DNA of 44,576 nt from Cyanobacteriota bacterium erpe_2018_sw_21hr_WHONDRS-SW48-000092_B_bin.40 (lineage in GTDB: Bacteria; Cyanobacteriota; Vampirovibrionia; Obscuribacterales; Obscuribacteraceae). The translations under genes and the position numbers were made by a program. Shown here in pieces: positions 8,789 through 18,092 of this stretch; the stretch's first letter is position 1, and the number at the start of each line of letters is the position of its first letter. The stretch spans positions 1 to 44,576 of the forward strand of contig JAUPUU010000288.1 in the NCBI GenBank assembly GCA_030917395.1, in the 5' to 3' direction. The notes beneath the pieces were generated by a model. It was not told where the DNA came from. It searched no databases and worked only from the letters and a program-made list of their open reading frames with translations.

Positions 8789-9877
8789 ATGACCGCGTCT
8801 TCCCAAGCAGTTAAGAGTAGTAAGTTCTGCTTTCCCTGGATGGCCAGTCGAGAGTTTGACTTGCTCTGGTTCTTTGCACCGCTTTTACTTGCCTTTGCTG
8901 CCAGTATCTTGCTGCAATTGCCAGCGGCCGCTTCTCCTAGTCTGCTTTTCTTGTTTATCGTCAATGCTTTTGGTATCGGGCCCATGCATCAAGGCCCGAC
9001 CTGGTTTTTCTATTTCGATAAGAAAAACAGTCAGTATTGGGCTCAAGACCCTAAGCGGTTGGCGCTCTATTATGTAGCACCAGTGTTAGTTGGTATTGTC
9101 ACAGTGTTCTTGGCTGTGACCACGCCCTGGCTCGGTGTGACCATAACTACATTGTGGGGAGTGCAGCACTTTGTGCAGCAGAACCTTGGCATTGTTCTTC
9201 TCTATCACAACAAAAACGCTAATGAGGCTCTGCCCAATCGCGATTTGCTATCACGCAGTCTGTGGACACCGTCTATATTCTTCGTCTCAGTGTTCTTCTA
9301 TCGGCAGCTTTTCCCCGGTGGCGAGAATTTTTGGGCCCTAGCAGCTTTTGTTGCTTTAGCGCTTTTGGCTGTATATGATATTGGCCGCTATTTGAACAAT
9401 ATTTTCAAACAAGTCAGTGCTGGAGCCAGTATTAATGTACCAGCCTTTGTCTTCTGGGTCACTTCGGTGCTCTATTTCGTTCCTTTTATCTGGCCTGGTC
9501 AGCGGGTTGAGACCGCTTTTCTCATTCCTGGAACAATGCACTGGTGTCAGTATATTGGCCTCAATTTAATTCTCATTCGCCACAAGTATCAAGACGAAAA
9601 TAGAAAGTTTGATCTGCCACTCAATGCTCAGTTGCTCATGACAGTGCTATGTCTTGGCTCTCTGGCAATTTATTTGACCACCCATGCAATTCGTCTTGAT
9701 CTTACTCCCGGAACCGTTGGCTTTAAGTGTTTGCTTGGTTTTAGTGTGGCCATGTCGAACATTCATTATTTCCAGGATGCCTTCTTCTGGCGCTTCCGCG
9801 AGCAGTTCCAGCGTGACAGCATCATGCCTTACTTGTTACAGGGCCGCCATGTCCAAACTGTTACTGCTAAGAGCTAG
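8789..9877 (+). CDS. Multi-pass membrane protein with conserved-looking histidines, function unknown
   Basis: A 362-aa integral membrane protein with about eight or nine helices. Three histidine sites sit at helix ends: H127 (WGVQHFVQQN), H251 (PGTMHWCQYIGLN) and H326 (SNIHYFQDAFFWRFRE, with D330 and R335). H139 is also close (LLYHNK). This spacing recalls membrane metalloenzymes of the desaturase or carotene-cleaving (Brp/Blh) kind, but I cannot assign it to either. The ATG at 8789 has AGGAG at 8781-8785, with unusually short spacing. The gene is divergent from the split GT-C gene across 99 bases and convergent with the six-gene glycan operon (16-base gap), so it is transcribed on its own. 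Confidence 0.8.
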   Translation: MTASSQAVKSSKFCFPWMASREFDLLWFFAPLLLAFAASILLQLPAAASPSLLFLFIVNAFGIGPMHQGPTWFFYFDKKNSQYWAQDPKRLALYYVAPVLVGIVTVFLAVTTPWLGVTITTLWGVQHFVQQNLGIVLLYHNKNANEALPNRDLLSRSLWTPSIFFVSVFFYRQLFPGGENFWALAAFVALALLAVYDIGRYLNNIFKQVSAGASINVPAFVFWVTSVLYFVPFIWPGQRVETAFLIPGTMHWCQYIGLNLILIRHKYQDENRKFDLPLNAQLLMTVLCLGSLAIYLTTHAIRLDLTPGTVGFKCLLGFSVAMSNIHYFQDAFFWRFREQFQRDSIMPYLLQGRHVQTVTAKS

Positions 9878-9893
9878 TGTTAAGACCTAGTCT

Positions 9894-11438
9894 TTAGCGG
9901 TGCTTCCACAGCGACAATTCGCTAATGCCTGCTTTTACCGGGTAGGCATATTCGTAGTTTTGGCTCAGGCTCTGCCAGAATGATGTTTTCTCTAAATACT
10001 TTCGCACTGAGATGTTTGCCGTAGGAATAGTGTTCTCTTGAATCAAAACAATTCGAGGATTGTTGTTATGCAGATCAGCTTCTAAGTCGGCGATGAATTT
10101 TTGCGATTGCTCTTGCCATTTGCCTTCAAGGGCGGTGCCTGCATGTTTTTTTGCCAGGTAGTCGCTCATGAGCATGGGAAAGACAAAGAAATAGCGATTG
10201 CCGCTGGCTCGATGAGCATCTGCTAGGGCTGGATAAGAGTCGGGCAGCGACAAAGAGATTATGCTGACGCGGTCGTTGGGGCTGCTTTCTTTGTCTATCA
10301 CTGCAGCTATTTTTGCCGTCATGTTTTGCCAGAGAGCATTTTGTGAAATCACACCCGGCAGTGCGTATACAGGCAGCAGAAAGACCAAGAGGGTGACTAG
10401 TGAGGCTAAGACTGTTCGCTTAAAACTGCTGGCCTCTAATTTACTGCTTAATTTCACTGAGCAGGCCAGCATGAGGCTGCCGTACATAAGCGGAATGGTT
10501 TGGTTGAGAATGCATTTGCCCTGCAAAAGTAAGGCCACGAGGCTACCCAGGCAAAATACGCCTGTAGTGACGAGCAAGTCTTTCTGCTCTTGTTGAATTG
10601 CCTTTGTTTTGAGCAATAGCAATAGTGCAATGGCTATAACCGGCAAGATGCCGCTGACGATCAGTTGGGTAATTTGCATGGGCCAGGGCCAGTTGTAGAG
10701 AGCATAGCCTTCGCTCACCATGGGCATCCAGCGGCCGAGAAATTCTAGACGAATTGATTCTTGCCCTAAGACAAAGAGACCGTAAGCTAAAACGCTGATG
10801 ATAAAGCTCAGGGTTTCTGGCGCCATTAGCGGCCGCAGCTGGCGTTGGCGCCAAACATAGAACAACTCTAGGCTAACGACGATGGCGGCGTACTGGGGCA
10901 AAAGGCCAGTCATGGCGCCGCAGAGAAGGCCGCTTAGCGAAGCTATTGCCGTGTTGACTTTGCGGTCGTGCCACCGCAGGTAGCGGCATATAAAAAATGG
11001 CAACAGAGCGTTGGCGAGAAGTTGTTGTCTCTGGCCGAACTGCACCCATTCATAGCAAATCAGGTTGCCCAGGCAAAAAGCGATGATGATCGGTCCAAAG
11101 TAGATAGCACTTGAATCGTTGCAATCTTTCAGTAACTTCCAAGAGAGTAATAGTGAAACGCTAAAAAGCAGCAAGGTAAAGAGGTAGAGGCTGGTTTCAG
11201 GCGAGAGTCCAGATAGCTTGGCAAAAAGAGAAGGAATGACATTGATGTAGAAGATCAGGGGTGGATTGAGTTCAACAAAGTCTATGTAGGGGCGGGCGCC
11301 AGCTAAGACTAGTTGGCCAGCTCTAAGAAACATAGAACAGTCAGGATTGATGATATTGGTGGGCAACAACAAGACGCGTACTACTAATAACCCAAGAATA
11401 CTAATTGCTGTTAGCCAATAGGGTTTTAGTGAGTGCAT
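9894..11438 (-). CDS. GT-C-like integral membrane protein (ArnT/PMT-like fold)
   Basis: A 514-aa protein with about 11 predicted helices in its first 360 residues and a soluble C-terminal domain (about 375-514). The first external loop (NPDCSMFLRAGQLVLAGARP followed by YIDFVELNPPL) carries the acidic residues typical of GT-C transferases using polyprenyl-phosphate sugars, and the G-x-x-P-Y-x-D-F arrangement is shared with the protein at 21294. It is the last gene of a six-gene minus-strand operon, only three bases after the SpeE-like gene. The likely role is sugar transfer on the outer face of the cytoplasmic membrane; donor and acceptor are unknown, and a transport or scaffold role is not excluded. 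Confidence 0.78.
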   Translation of the reverse strand: MHSLKPYWLTAISILGLLVVRVLLLPTNIINPDCSMFLRAGQLVLAGARPYIDFVELNPPLIFYINVIPSLFAKLSGLSPETSLYLFTLLLFSVSLLLSWKLLKDCNDSSAIYFGPIIIAFCLGNLICYEWVQFGQRQQLLANALLPFFICRYLRWHDRKVNTAIASLSGLLCGAMTGLLPQYAAIVVSLELFYVWRQRQLRPLMAPETLSFIISVLAYGLFVLGQESIRLEFLGRWMPMVSEGYALYNWPWPMQITQLIVSGILPVIAIALLLLLKTKAIQQEQKDLLVTTGVFCLGSLVALLLQGKCILNQTIPLMYGSLMLACSVKLSSKLEASSFKRTVLASLVTLLVFLLPVYALPGVISQNALWQNMTAKIAAVIDKESSPNDRVSIISLSLPDSYPALADAHRASGNRYFFVFPMLMSDYLAKKHAGTALEGKWQEQSQKFIADLEADLHNNNPRIVLIQENTIPTANISVRKYLEKTSFWQSLSQNYEYAYPVKAGISELSLWKHR

Positions 11439-11441
11439 AGT

Positions 11442-13880
11442 TTATGGCTTGCAAGAACGGCGAATGCAGAGGAAGGAGAGCAAGCAGATTACATAGCAGG
11501 CAATTCCTGCTACGAATGTCGCTTGCACGCCCATGGCCACACAAATGAGCGTGGCTATCACTGAACCTAGTACTGATGTGGCGCCATTCATTCCCCAGAG
11601 CCATGGTGCTAATTGAGGGGCTTTGTTGTTGGCCGCCAGCATTCCCAAAGGCAGAGCCATGCCCATAAAGAAGCCGGGAATAGATAGGACTACCGCTGAC
11701 AATAGAATTCGCACTAAGAGAGGTGAGCCTGCTGTGCTAGCTGTTATAAATGGCGTAGCTACGGCGACAATGGCCAGAGCTACTACCGCTAACACGAGGC
11801 GTAGCCAGTCGCGCTCTTTCAGTTCACCGGCCATGGTAAGGCTGCCTAGACCAGAAGATACTAAAAGGGTGAAAAGCACTACAGTGAGGCCGAAAACCGG
11901 ATGGCCGAGGAAGATAGAGAGGCGAGTTAATTGCGAGATTTCAATTAGCATAAAGCCAAAGCCAATACTAGAGAAGAAAATCAGCAGGGGTAGCGATTTG
12001 GTTAGCTCGCTCACTTTTGTGCGCACAGTGAGGGGCAGTAATATGCCTAATACTGTCAGGAGGGCCACCATCTTTAGGAGCTCGAACAAAAGTGGTAGTG
12101 GGTTTAAAAGTTCTGGCACGGTTTGAGCGCCAGCGCTATTGGTAGCTTTTAAGCCTTGTTTGGGGCCAAAATAATCAGAAACTTTGGCCATACAGAGAAA
12201 GAATGGGCGATCGTCAGTGGGTGCTGAGATATCAGCCCAATAGTTTTCAACAAAGCTCGCTCTCTGCTGCTTGTCTATGATTTTGAGAAAACCATCATCG
12301 ATACATACGTGTGGATTGAGAATAACTTTGTGATGGGTTCTCTGAGCCGATTGCTCTAAGGTAGCTAGTTCTTCTTCTGTGAATGGAGTCTTGCTTACTA
12401 GCAGAGTTGCTTCACTGTGGGGCCATGATTGATTGACAAACATTTTGGTGCTGCCAATCACGGCCATGCGTGGTCGCAGATCAGTAATGCCGTTAGCCTC
12501 TAGGGCTTGGCAGGCCATGCCGCATAACCTGTAGGCCATAGAAGGGTCTTCCGTTGAGTAAGGATAGGTGAAGCTGAGTACTCCAGTATCAGTCAGGTGC
12601 GAAATGAAGAGTTTCCAGCCATCGGCGGTGTACAACGAATTTTCGGTCAAGGCGAGGCCACCGCCAGCAGTGGCGGCAAAGGTATCGATAAGTGAGGCTT
12701 GTACCACGTCAAACTTTCTGCCCGAGCTAGTAAGAAAACAACGGGCTTCGTCATTGACCATCTCTACGCCAGGAAATTTATCTATGTGGCCAGTGTAGTC
12801 AGCAAACTGGTGCTTGACCACATTGATGATGGCATTGTTGAATTCAGCTCCGACAATTGAGTTGTACTTGTATAAGAGTGAGGCAATAATGTCCCGGCCT
12901 CCGCCGATACCGATAATGAATATCGAGCCACTGGGCCTTATGGAATGCACGACATTGGAGATGTCGAGTTTAAGAAATTCCATCTTGCTCAAATCGCCGT
13001 CAAATTCATAGAGCGGTGTTCCGGCCCAACGGTCCATCAAAAGCGATTTATGAGGAGCCTTTACGTCTTTTACTAGTTCGGGGTCGATGCTCCAGCCCCA
13101 GGCGGTATCATCCCCTGGCTGCACTGTTACAAACGACATTGGGGTCCATTTTTGATAGAGCAGGGCTGGGGTTAGACCTTCGAGGCCAAGGATAGGCTTG
13201 CTTTGACCAAAGGTGAATAAGTTGACGGCGGCAACAACGGCAAAGATCGCAGCCGCGCCAATTGAGATTGTTTTTAAGCGCTTGAGTTTGCCCGCCATAG
13301 CAAAGCCGAGAGCAGCAGTGGCGCTTACTGCTGAATTGATTAGTATTGCTGATGGTGCGTCAATGGTAAAGAGCATGGCGATGACAAATAAGCATGCCAG
13401 TGCTGCGCCTAGTAAATCAGCGGCGTAGAGTTTGCCTGTTTGAGCTTTGAAGCGAGTGAGGGCAACGCAGGTGCAGATACCCGAACAGATAAAGGGAATG
13501 GTATAGGTCAGGTAGGAAACAACCAGCATCACTGTGAACAAGGCCACTGAACCGCTTTTTATCACTCCAGGCAGGACAAACAAATAGAAGAGCATGCAGG
13601 CGGTAGTGGATAGGCCAAAAATCAAAGAAAATAGACTGAGATTTGCTGTTGCGTTTTTTTCAGTAAAGTAGCGTGGGGCCAGGTATACCAGGGTAGCTCC
13701 CACTGCTAGGCCGAACATGGCTAGTGACAGCACCATGAAGGTGAAGTGATAGAACATGGTGGCGCTAAATAGTCTGGTCAGTAAAATCTCGAAGGCCAGT
13801 GTGGCCAGAGAGATTAGCAGCAGTCCTGTATAGGTTCCTGGCGTGGCCTTGAGGGTCTCGCTGACATTCGACTCGTTCAT
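11442..13880 (-). CDS. Membrane protein with embedded spermidine-synthase-like domain
   Basis: An 812-aa fusion: about seven N-terminal helices (residues 15-225), a Rossmann SAM/dcSAM-type domain (about 290-570) and about six C-terminal helices (600-805). The nucleotide-binding loop is F-I-I-G-I-G-G-G-R-D near residues 320-330. The segment that normally reads V-D-S-x-D-P in spermidine synthase is here VQASLIDTFAA (near 390-400), so the usual catalytic Asp arrangement is missing. Automatic pipelines would call this spermidine synthase; I regard it as a methyltransferase- or aminopropyltransferase-like protein of unknown reaction. ATG 13880 has AAGG six bases upstream. It lies between the TylF-type methyltransferase gene (48-base gap) and the GT-C-like gene (3-base gap). 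That points to a role in surface-glycan modification or export. Confidence 0.82.
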   Translation of the reverse strand: MNESNVSETLKATPGTYTGLLLISLATLAFEILLTRLFSATMFYHFTFMVLSLAMFGLAVGATLVYLAPRYFTEKNATANLSLFSLIFGLSTTACMLFYLFVLPGVIKSGSVALFTVMLVVSYLTYTIPFICSGICTCVALTRFKAQTGKLYAADLLGAALACLFVIAMLFTIDAPSAILINSAVSATAALGFAMAGKLKRLKTISIGAAAIFAVVAAVNLFTFGQSKPILGLEGLTPALLYQKWTPMSFVTVQPGDDTAWGWSIDPELVKDVKAPHKSLLMDRWAGTPLYEFDGDLSKMEFLKLDISNVVHSIRPSGSIFIIGIGGGRDIIASLLYKYNSIVGAEFNNAIINVVKHQFADYTGHIDKFPGVEMVNDEARCFLTSSGRKFDVVQASLIDTFAATAGGGLALTENSLYTADGWKLFISHLTDTGVLSFTYPYSTEDPSMAYRLCGMACQALEANGITDLRPRMAVIGSTKMFVNQSWPHSEATLLVSKTPFTEEELATLEQSAQRTHHKVILNPHVCIDDGFLKIIDKQQRASFVENYWADISAPTDDRPFFLCMAKVSDYFGPKQGLKATNSAGAQTVPELLNPLPLLFELLKMVALLTVLGILLPLTVRTKVSELTKSLPLLIFFSSIGFGFMLIEISQLTRLSIFLGHPVFGLTVVLFTLLVSSGLGSLTMAGELKERDWLRLVLAVVALAIVAVATPFITASTAGSPLLVRILLSAVVLSIPGFFMGMALPLGMLAANNKAPQLAPWLWGMNGATSVLGSVIATLICVAMGVQATFVAGIACYVICLLSFLCIRRSCKP

Positions 13881-13928
13881 TTGTGCACCTTCAGAAACTA
13901 CATTCGGTCACCTGGTCGTTTTCTTGAT

Positions 13929-14714
13929 TTAGCGTTTGATTAAATAGCCCCCAGGGCTTGAGGTCCATTCGAATCTTTTGATGGTGTAACCGCGCTCCCC
14001 GAGATACTCTTCGACGGCCTGACTCTCGCCGCCCCAGTCGAGCAGTGCATATTCATCAAAGATTACAACGCCGCCTGAAACCACCCGGGGAAAGAAATGT
14101 TCGAGTGCTACCATGGTTGGTTTGTATAAATCTACATCGAGATTGAGTAGTGATATGCGCAGTCCGGGCTGCTTTTCTATGAAGGCCGGTATGGTTTGGT
14201 CAACGTCGCCAATTACCAATTCTACCCGTGGCTTGAAAGGCACGAAGCGATCTTTGTCGAAGATTTTGATAGCCTCTTGCAGCTCAACCAAGTGCTTGCT
14301 TGGGTTGTAGCCGCCTTTGACCTTATCTACTCCTGGTGTTGCAGGGCCATCTTCGGCGCTAAGCTCGGTAAACCCGGCGAAATTATCGAAGCCCCAAACT
14401 GTTTTAGCGCGATCGCCCATGTTGCGAATTTCAAGAAAATTAGCAAAGCTCATCAAGCTGTGCCCACGAAAGACGCCCACTTCAACTATGTCGCCAGGCA
14501 GTTCAGTAGTGAGGCGAAAAAGCTCATAGTGAGCCAGAAAACGTCTTAACGATGTGCGGCGCGCCAGGAGCGGAAAACTATGAATCAGATCTGATGCTGA
14601 TGGTTCGTGTTTGCTAGCAAAATCTTGTAGTTGCTTCTCCATCTCTTTGTCGTGGGGAAAGCGCTGACCCTGAATCCGCTCTTGTTCTGCTGACTTGTCG
14701 GCAGTGTCACTCAT
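13929..14714 (-). CDS. TylF/MycF-type O-methyltransferase
   Basis: A 261-aa soluble SAM-dependent sugar O-methyltransferase of the macrocin-methyltransferase (TylF) family. The SAM-binding region is DIVEVGVFRGHSLMSFANFL, followed by the family segment VWGFDNFAGF. The metal/active-site strand LNLDVDLYKPT and the following FDEYALLDWGGE are as in MycF-like enzymes. The protein ends at GGYLIKR without extra domains. Its ATG overlaps the stop of the GT2 gene by four bases and has a GGA-rich ribosome site. In glycan loci this family methylates a hydroxyl of a deoxy or amino sugar, or caps a chain end. The specific position cannot be inferred. Confidence 0.88.
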   Translation of the reverse strand: MSDTADKSAEQERIQGQRFPHDKEMEKQLQDFASKHEPSASDLIHSFPLLARRTSLRRFLAHYELFRLTTELPGDIVEVGVFRGHSLMSFANFLEIRNMGDRAKTVWGFDNFAGFTELSAEDGPATPGVDKVKGGYNPSKHLVELQEAIKIFDKDRFVPFKPRVELVIGDVDQTIPAFIEKQPGLRISLLNLDVDLYKPTMVALEHFFPRVVSGGVVIFDEYALLDWGGESQAVEEYLGERGYTIKRFEWTSSPGGYLIKR

Positions 14715-15790
14715 TTTCCTATCTCCTTGACCTGAGGTTGTGTTCGTGCCGGAGCACAGGCTGTTTGACGAATTAGTGCAGTAAGAGGCTTATCGGCTCT
14801 CACCGTGGCGTCTAATATTGGGGTGATTTTATTGTCTTTGTCTTGGGCCCAGATTGCAGCAATGAGAAAGTCAGGCAAGCCTAAGGCAAAGCGCTGTGTT
14901 TGCAAGACTTCGCGCCAGATTACGGCCAGTAAAAAACTCAAAAAGGAAGTGAAGCAAATAGTAATTGGTGCAGAAATAGATTTTGCTACGCCTAAGCCTA
15001 GGAGGCAGAGCACATACATAGATGCACCGATGAAGATGCCGAGAAAACCCAGTGATAGTAAGACTTGAATTGCTTTTTTTGAGTGGAGAAAGAAGTCGAG
15101 ATTGAAGAGTATGAACTGGTTGAAGGTCCACTTACTGGAGCCGTGTTCGCGGCGTGATTGCACAATGGGAATTTCGACAATGGCGCGAGCATAGAGGTAG
15201 AGAGCTGGCGTGTTGTAGTGTACGTAACCTCTAGCATCAGTAATCATGTCTAAGATACGGGCGCTAAATAAACGATAGCCCGAGCCAAAGTCTTTGACTT
15301 TTACACCCGTGGCGAAACGATTAACCCGATTGGCAACAAATGTGATCAGCAAGCGCAGGGCTGTTTCTTCTCTCTTGCTGCGATAGGTGGCCACCATGTC
15401 GAAGCCATTAGAAATTTCGGCAACGAGACGGGCGATGTCACTGGGATCATGCTGCAGATCACCGTCCAGCATGATGATCCAGTCGCCTTTGGCAATGCTC
15501 ATGCCGGCGCTGGCGGCTGCTACCTGTCCGTAATTGCGATAGAGCTGCACGATTTTTAAATCAGGGATTATGCCGAGACGGGCTTTGAGAAGTTCAAGGG
15601 TGCCGTCTTGGGAGCCGTCGTCCACCATGATCAGTTCGTAGCTGCGGTCAAGAGTCGACAAAACTTGCTGAAAGAGATCGAGTAGTTTCGGCACTATCTC
15701 TTTTTCGTTAAAAACCGGACAGACAATGCTGACCTCTGGTCTTTCAGGCCCTACTCTAATTGATTCTTTCTCTGCATCGGGCGACAGCAT
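14711..15790 (-). CDS. GT2 glycosyltransferase with C-terminal membrane helices (DPM1/GtrB-like)
   Basis: A 359-aa family-2 glycosyltransferase. The GT-A domain begins VSIVCPVFNEKE; nucleotide-binding residues are in MVDDGSQDGT and the metal-binding motif is DGDLQHDP. Two hydrophobic helices toward the C-terminus (ending near FLLAVIWREV) match polyprenyl-phosphate glycosyltransferases such as GtrB/ArnC, which make undecaprenyl-phosphate-linked sugars. Such donors are what GT-C enzymes use, and this window carries many of those. The ATG at 15790 is chosen because it overlaps the epimerase stop by one base (TAATG); a longer start at 15859 would overlap the previous gene by about 70 bases. The sugar is unknown. 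Confidence 0.88.
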   Translation of the reverse strand: MLSPDAEKESIRVGPERPEVSIVCPVFNEKEIVPKLLDLFQQVLSTLDRSYELIMVDDGSQDGTLELLKARLGIIPDLKIVQLYRNYGQVAAASAGMSIAKGDWIIMLDGDLQHDPSDIARLVAEISNGFDMVATYRSKREETALRLLITFVANRVNRFATGVKVKDFGSGYRLFSARILDMITDARGYVHYNTPALYLYARAIVEIPIVQSRREHGSSKWTFNQFILFNLDFFLHSKKAIQVLLSLGFLGIFIGASMYVLCLLGLGVAKSISAPITICFTSFLSFLLAVIWREVLQTQRFALGLPDFLIAAIWAQDKDNKITPILDATVRADKPLTALIRQTACAPARTQPQVKEIGK

Positions 15791-16818
15791 TAGAGAACCT
15801 TGCCGTTTAGACTCAGCTCTTTTATTCGTGCTTCCCAGTCGAGCAGCGAGCGATACCATTGCAGGGTGTACTGTGTTGGTGAATCGCTTTCTATGGTGCC
15901 TCGCTCTAAGGCTTGTTTGATCTCAACCACTCCTTCGTGCACTCTTGTTTGCGAAATGAAGCCAAGTTGGTCGCGAATTTTAGTGAACGAGACATTGTAT
16001 GAGCGTTTGTCAGTGTCATCAGGAATGCGATGGACAGTAACATTAGGAATGACGTCAAGGACAAACTGAGCCAACTGACCGATTTGAAATACCATATCGT
16101 CACTGCCAAGATTGAAGGTCTGGCCGCTTACTTTTTCTGCTGGTTGCTCGGTGGCCATAACAAAGGCGCGCACCACATCATTGACGTGGATGAAGGGGCG
16201 CCACTGTTGGCCACCGCCCATGATATAAACCACTCGCTCTTTCCAGGCTCGCAAGGTCATGACATTAATTGCTAGATCAAAGCGCATGCGCGGGGCCAAA
16301 CCGAAGACCGTGGATGTGCGGAAAATTACTGGTTCAAAGCCTGAGCCATTGAGTTTGGCTAGCTCTTCTTCGACCCGTAGTTTGCTTTCGGCGTATAGCG
16401 TCAGCGGGCGACATTCATCGGTTTCTTTGAGCTGATCTTGCACGCCGTTGCCATAGACTGAGGCCGAACTGGAATAAATGTATCGACGTACCCCTGCTTC
16501 TTTGGCAATTCTGGCTAAGCGTCGGCCACCGTCGCAGTTAATTGATTGCGTTAGTTGTGGATCTATTTCAGCTGAGGCATCGTTGCTAAGACCGGCAAGA
16601 TCTAGCACTATTTCAACGCCTTTAAGAAGGCCTGGATCAAAACTTCTAATGTCGTCAACCACTACTTTGGCTTTGGGGTTGGCCTCGATATCGGCCAGAC
16701 GCTGCTTGCCAAAAAAATAGCGATCAAGGGCAATTAGTTCATGTCCTTGCTCTAGTATTTTGCGGCATAGCGGTATACCAATGTAACCGCCTGCTCCTGA
16801 TACCAACACCTTTGCCAT
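15790..16818 (-). CDS. NAD-dependent nucleotide-sugar epimerase/dehydratase
   Basis: A 342-aa extended short-chain dehydrogenase. The N-terminal dinucleotide motif is G-A-G-G-Y-I-G (SGAGGYIG), with VVDDIR as the adenine-side acidic site. The catalytic Ser region is IYSSSASVYG, and the YxxxK pair is in LYAESKLRVEE. The substrate half contains FRTSTVFGLAPRMR and GGGQQWRPFIHVNDVV, both typical of nucleotide-sugar epimerases and dehydratases. A strong AAGGAG ribosome site lies six bases before the ATG. It follows the aminotransferase by 38 bases and overlaps the GT2 gene. It probably makes a sugar-nucleotide precursor for the surface glycan; the exact epimerisation or dehydration is not readable from sequence. 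Confidence 0.9.
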   Translation of the reverse strand: MAKVLVSGAGGYIGIPLCRKILEQGHELIALDRYFFGKQRLADIEANPKAKVVVDDIRSFDPGLLKGVEIVLDLAGLSNDASAEIDPQLTQSINCDGGRRLARIAKEAGVRRYIYSSSASVYGNGVQDQLKETDECRPLTLYAESKLRVEEELAKLNGSGFEPVIFRTSTVFGLAPRMRFDLAINVMTLRAWKERVVYIMGGGQQWRPFIHVNDVVRAFVMATEQPAEKVSGQTFNLGSDDMVFQIGQLAQFVLDVIPNVTVHRIPDDTDKRSYNVSFTKIRDQLGFISQTRVHEGVVEIKQALERGTIESDSPTQYTLQWYRSLLDWEARIKELSLNGKVL

Positions 16819-16856
16819 TCTCGGCTCCTTAGCTGAAAGTTGATGGTGGCACGAAA

Positions 16857-18044
16857 TTATATTCGCAGTTCGGCTATCTGCGCTGCCGAGCGATGGGCAT
16901 CGACGAAGGCTTGCACTATTCCGTCACACTCATCTTCGGTCATGTCATTGTACACAGGTAGGGCGACCACATTGTAAGCAGCCGTCTCTGTGTGGGGTAA
17001 AACTTCGCCGGCCTGCTTGTAAGTAGTCAGGTGGTGGCAGGGTGGGCTGTAGTACTTGCGCACAAAAAGATTTTCTTTTTCGAAGACAGCAGCAACTTGA
17101 TCGCGATTGAGACCATATTGTGCTGCATCAACAATCACTGGCAAGTAGAGCCAGATTGGTTCTTGATTGGCTGGCGCTTGGGCTACTGTCAGACCGGGAA
17201 TGTTTTCTAGACCTTTTCTGATTCTGGCAACGGCCTGGCGACGCACCGCGGCTGCCTCATGGAAAGTCTTCAGTTGCTCGATACCTATTAAGGCTGCGAT
17301 TTCTGGCATCTTGCCATTGAAGCCAGGTTCTTCGCAATCACCATTGGCCATCAAGCCGAAATTGCGGATATTTTTGACGCGTTCCATGAAGGCTTTATCG
17401 TTTGAGCAGACGCAGCCGCCTTCCATGGTTGAAAAGGCCTTGGTGGCGTGGAAGCTAAATATTTGAGCGTCGCCGAAACCGCCTACCAGTTTTCCATCTA
17501 CTTTTGTGCCAAAAGCTGGGGCGCTGTCGAAATAGACTTTGATGCCATGGCGTTTGCCAATGTCATGAAGAGCCTCGTAGTCGGCAGCAATGCCGTAAGG
17601 GCAAACTCCCATAATGGCAGCAGTTTTGCTGCTAATTTTTCTTTCTACGTCTTCAGGGTCAATGGTGAGCGAACCGTCATTTTTTATGTCGGCGAAGATC
17701 GGTATACCACCGCACCAGCGCACGGCATGCGGGGTTGCCGAAAAAGTGAAAGAAGGAACTATTACTTCTTTGCCCTCGATGTCCGCTGCTTTCATCATAG
17801 CCAGCAAAGCTGCTTGGCCATTGCAGAAGTTTAGTGTGGGGACATCAAGATACTTGGATAATTGTGCTTCAAATTCGACCACCCAGGGGGAGTTGTTGGT
17901 AACCTGCCCTGAGCGAAGAGCCGCTTTGAAGCGGTCGAAAATGATTTCGTCTTGGGGAAAGCGTGGCCGCACAATATTCAACGGCGTGTTGAAGATGGGA
18001 GGTCCGCCCAAAATAGCTACTTTGTTTCGTGGTGACACCAGCAA
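16857..18044 (-). CDS. DegT/DnrJ/EryC1/StrS-family PLP sugar aminotransferase
   Basis: A 395-aa PLP-dependent enzyme that usually aminates a keto sugar attached to a nucleotide. The family N-terminus carries GGPPIF, then the substrate/PLP region NGQAALLAMMKA. PFSFTFSATPHAVRWCGG-type segments follow (here VPSFTFSATPHAVRW), and the Schiff-base lysine is K202 in FHATKAFSTMEGG. It is the first gene of the six-gene minus-strand operon and is divergent from the NeuD-like gene, an arrangement common for making N-acylated amino sugars. The start could be TTG at 18044 or GTG at 18038; the latter has AAGAG six bases upstream. Degradative roles are unlikely given the context. Confidence 0.9.
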   Translation of the reverse strand: MLVSPRNKVAILGGPPIFNTPLNIVRPRFPQDEIIFDRFKAALRSGQVTNNSPWVVEFEAQLSKYLDVPTLNFCNGQAALLAMMKAADIEGKEVIVPSFTFSATPHAVRWCGGIPIFADIKNDGSLTIDPEDVERKISSKTAAIMGVCPYGIAADYEALHDIGKRHGIKVYFDSAPAFGTKVDGKLVGGFGDAQIFSFHATKAFSTMEGGCVCSNDKAFMERVKNIRNFGLMANGDCEEPGFNGKMPEIAALIGIEQLKTFHEAAAVRRQAVARIRKGLENIPGLTVAQAPANQEPIWLYLPVIVDAAQYGLNRDQVAAVFEKENLFVRKYYSPPCHHLTTYKQAGEVLPHTETAAYNVVALPVYNDMTEDECDGIVQAFVDAHRSAAQIAELRI

Positions 18045-18092
18045 CTCTTACCGCTTTCTTTCAACTGTCGTAGTAAACTTTGCTGATTGTAC

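Noticed and set aside
9882-9894. 5-bp hairpin AAGAC/GTCTT between convergent genes
   Set aside because: Too short a stem and only three T residues; not enough for a terminator call.
11442-13880. Calling this protein, and the one at 26892-29519, spermidine synthase
   Set aside because: The catalytic V-D-S-x-D-P segment is altered in both and the domain is embedded in or fused to many membrane helices.
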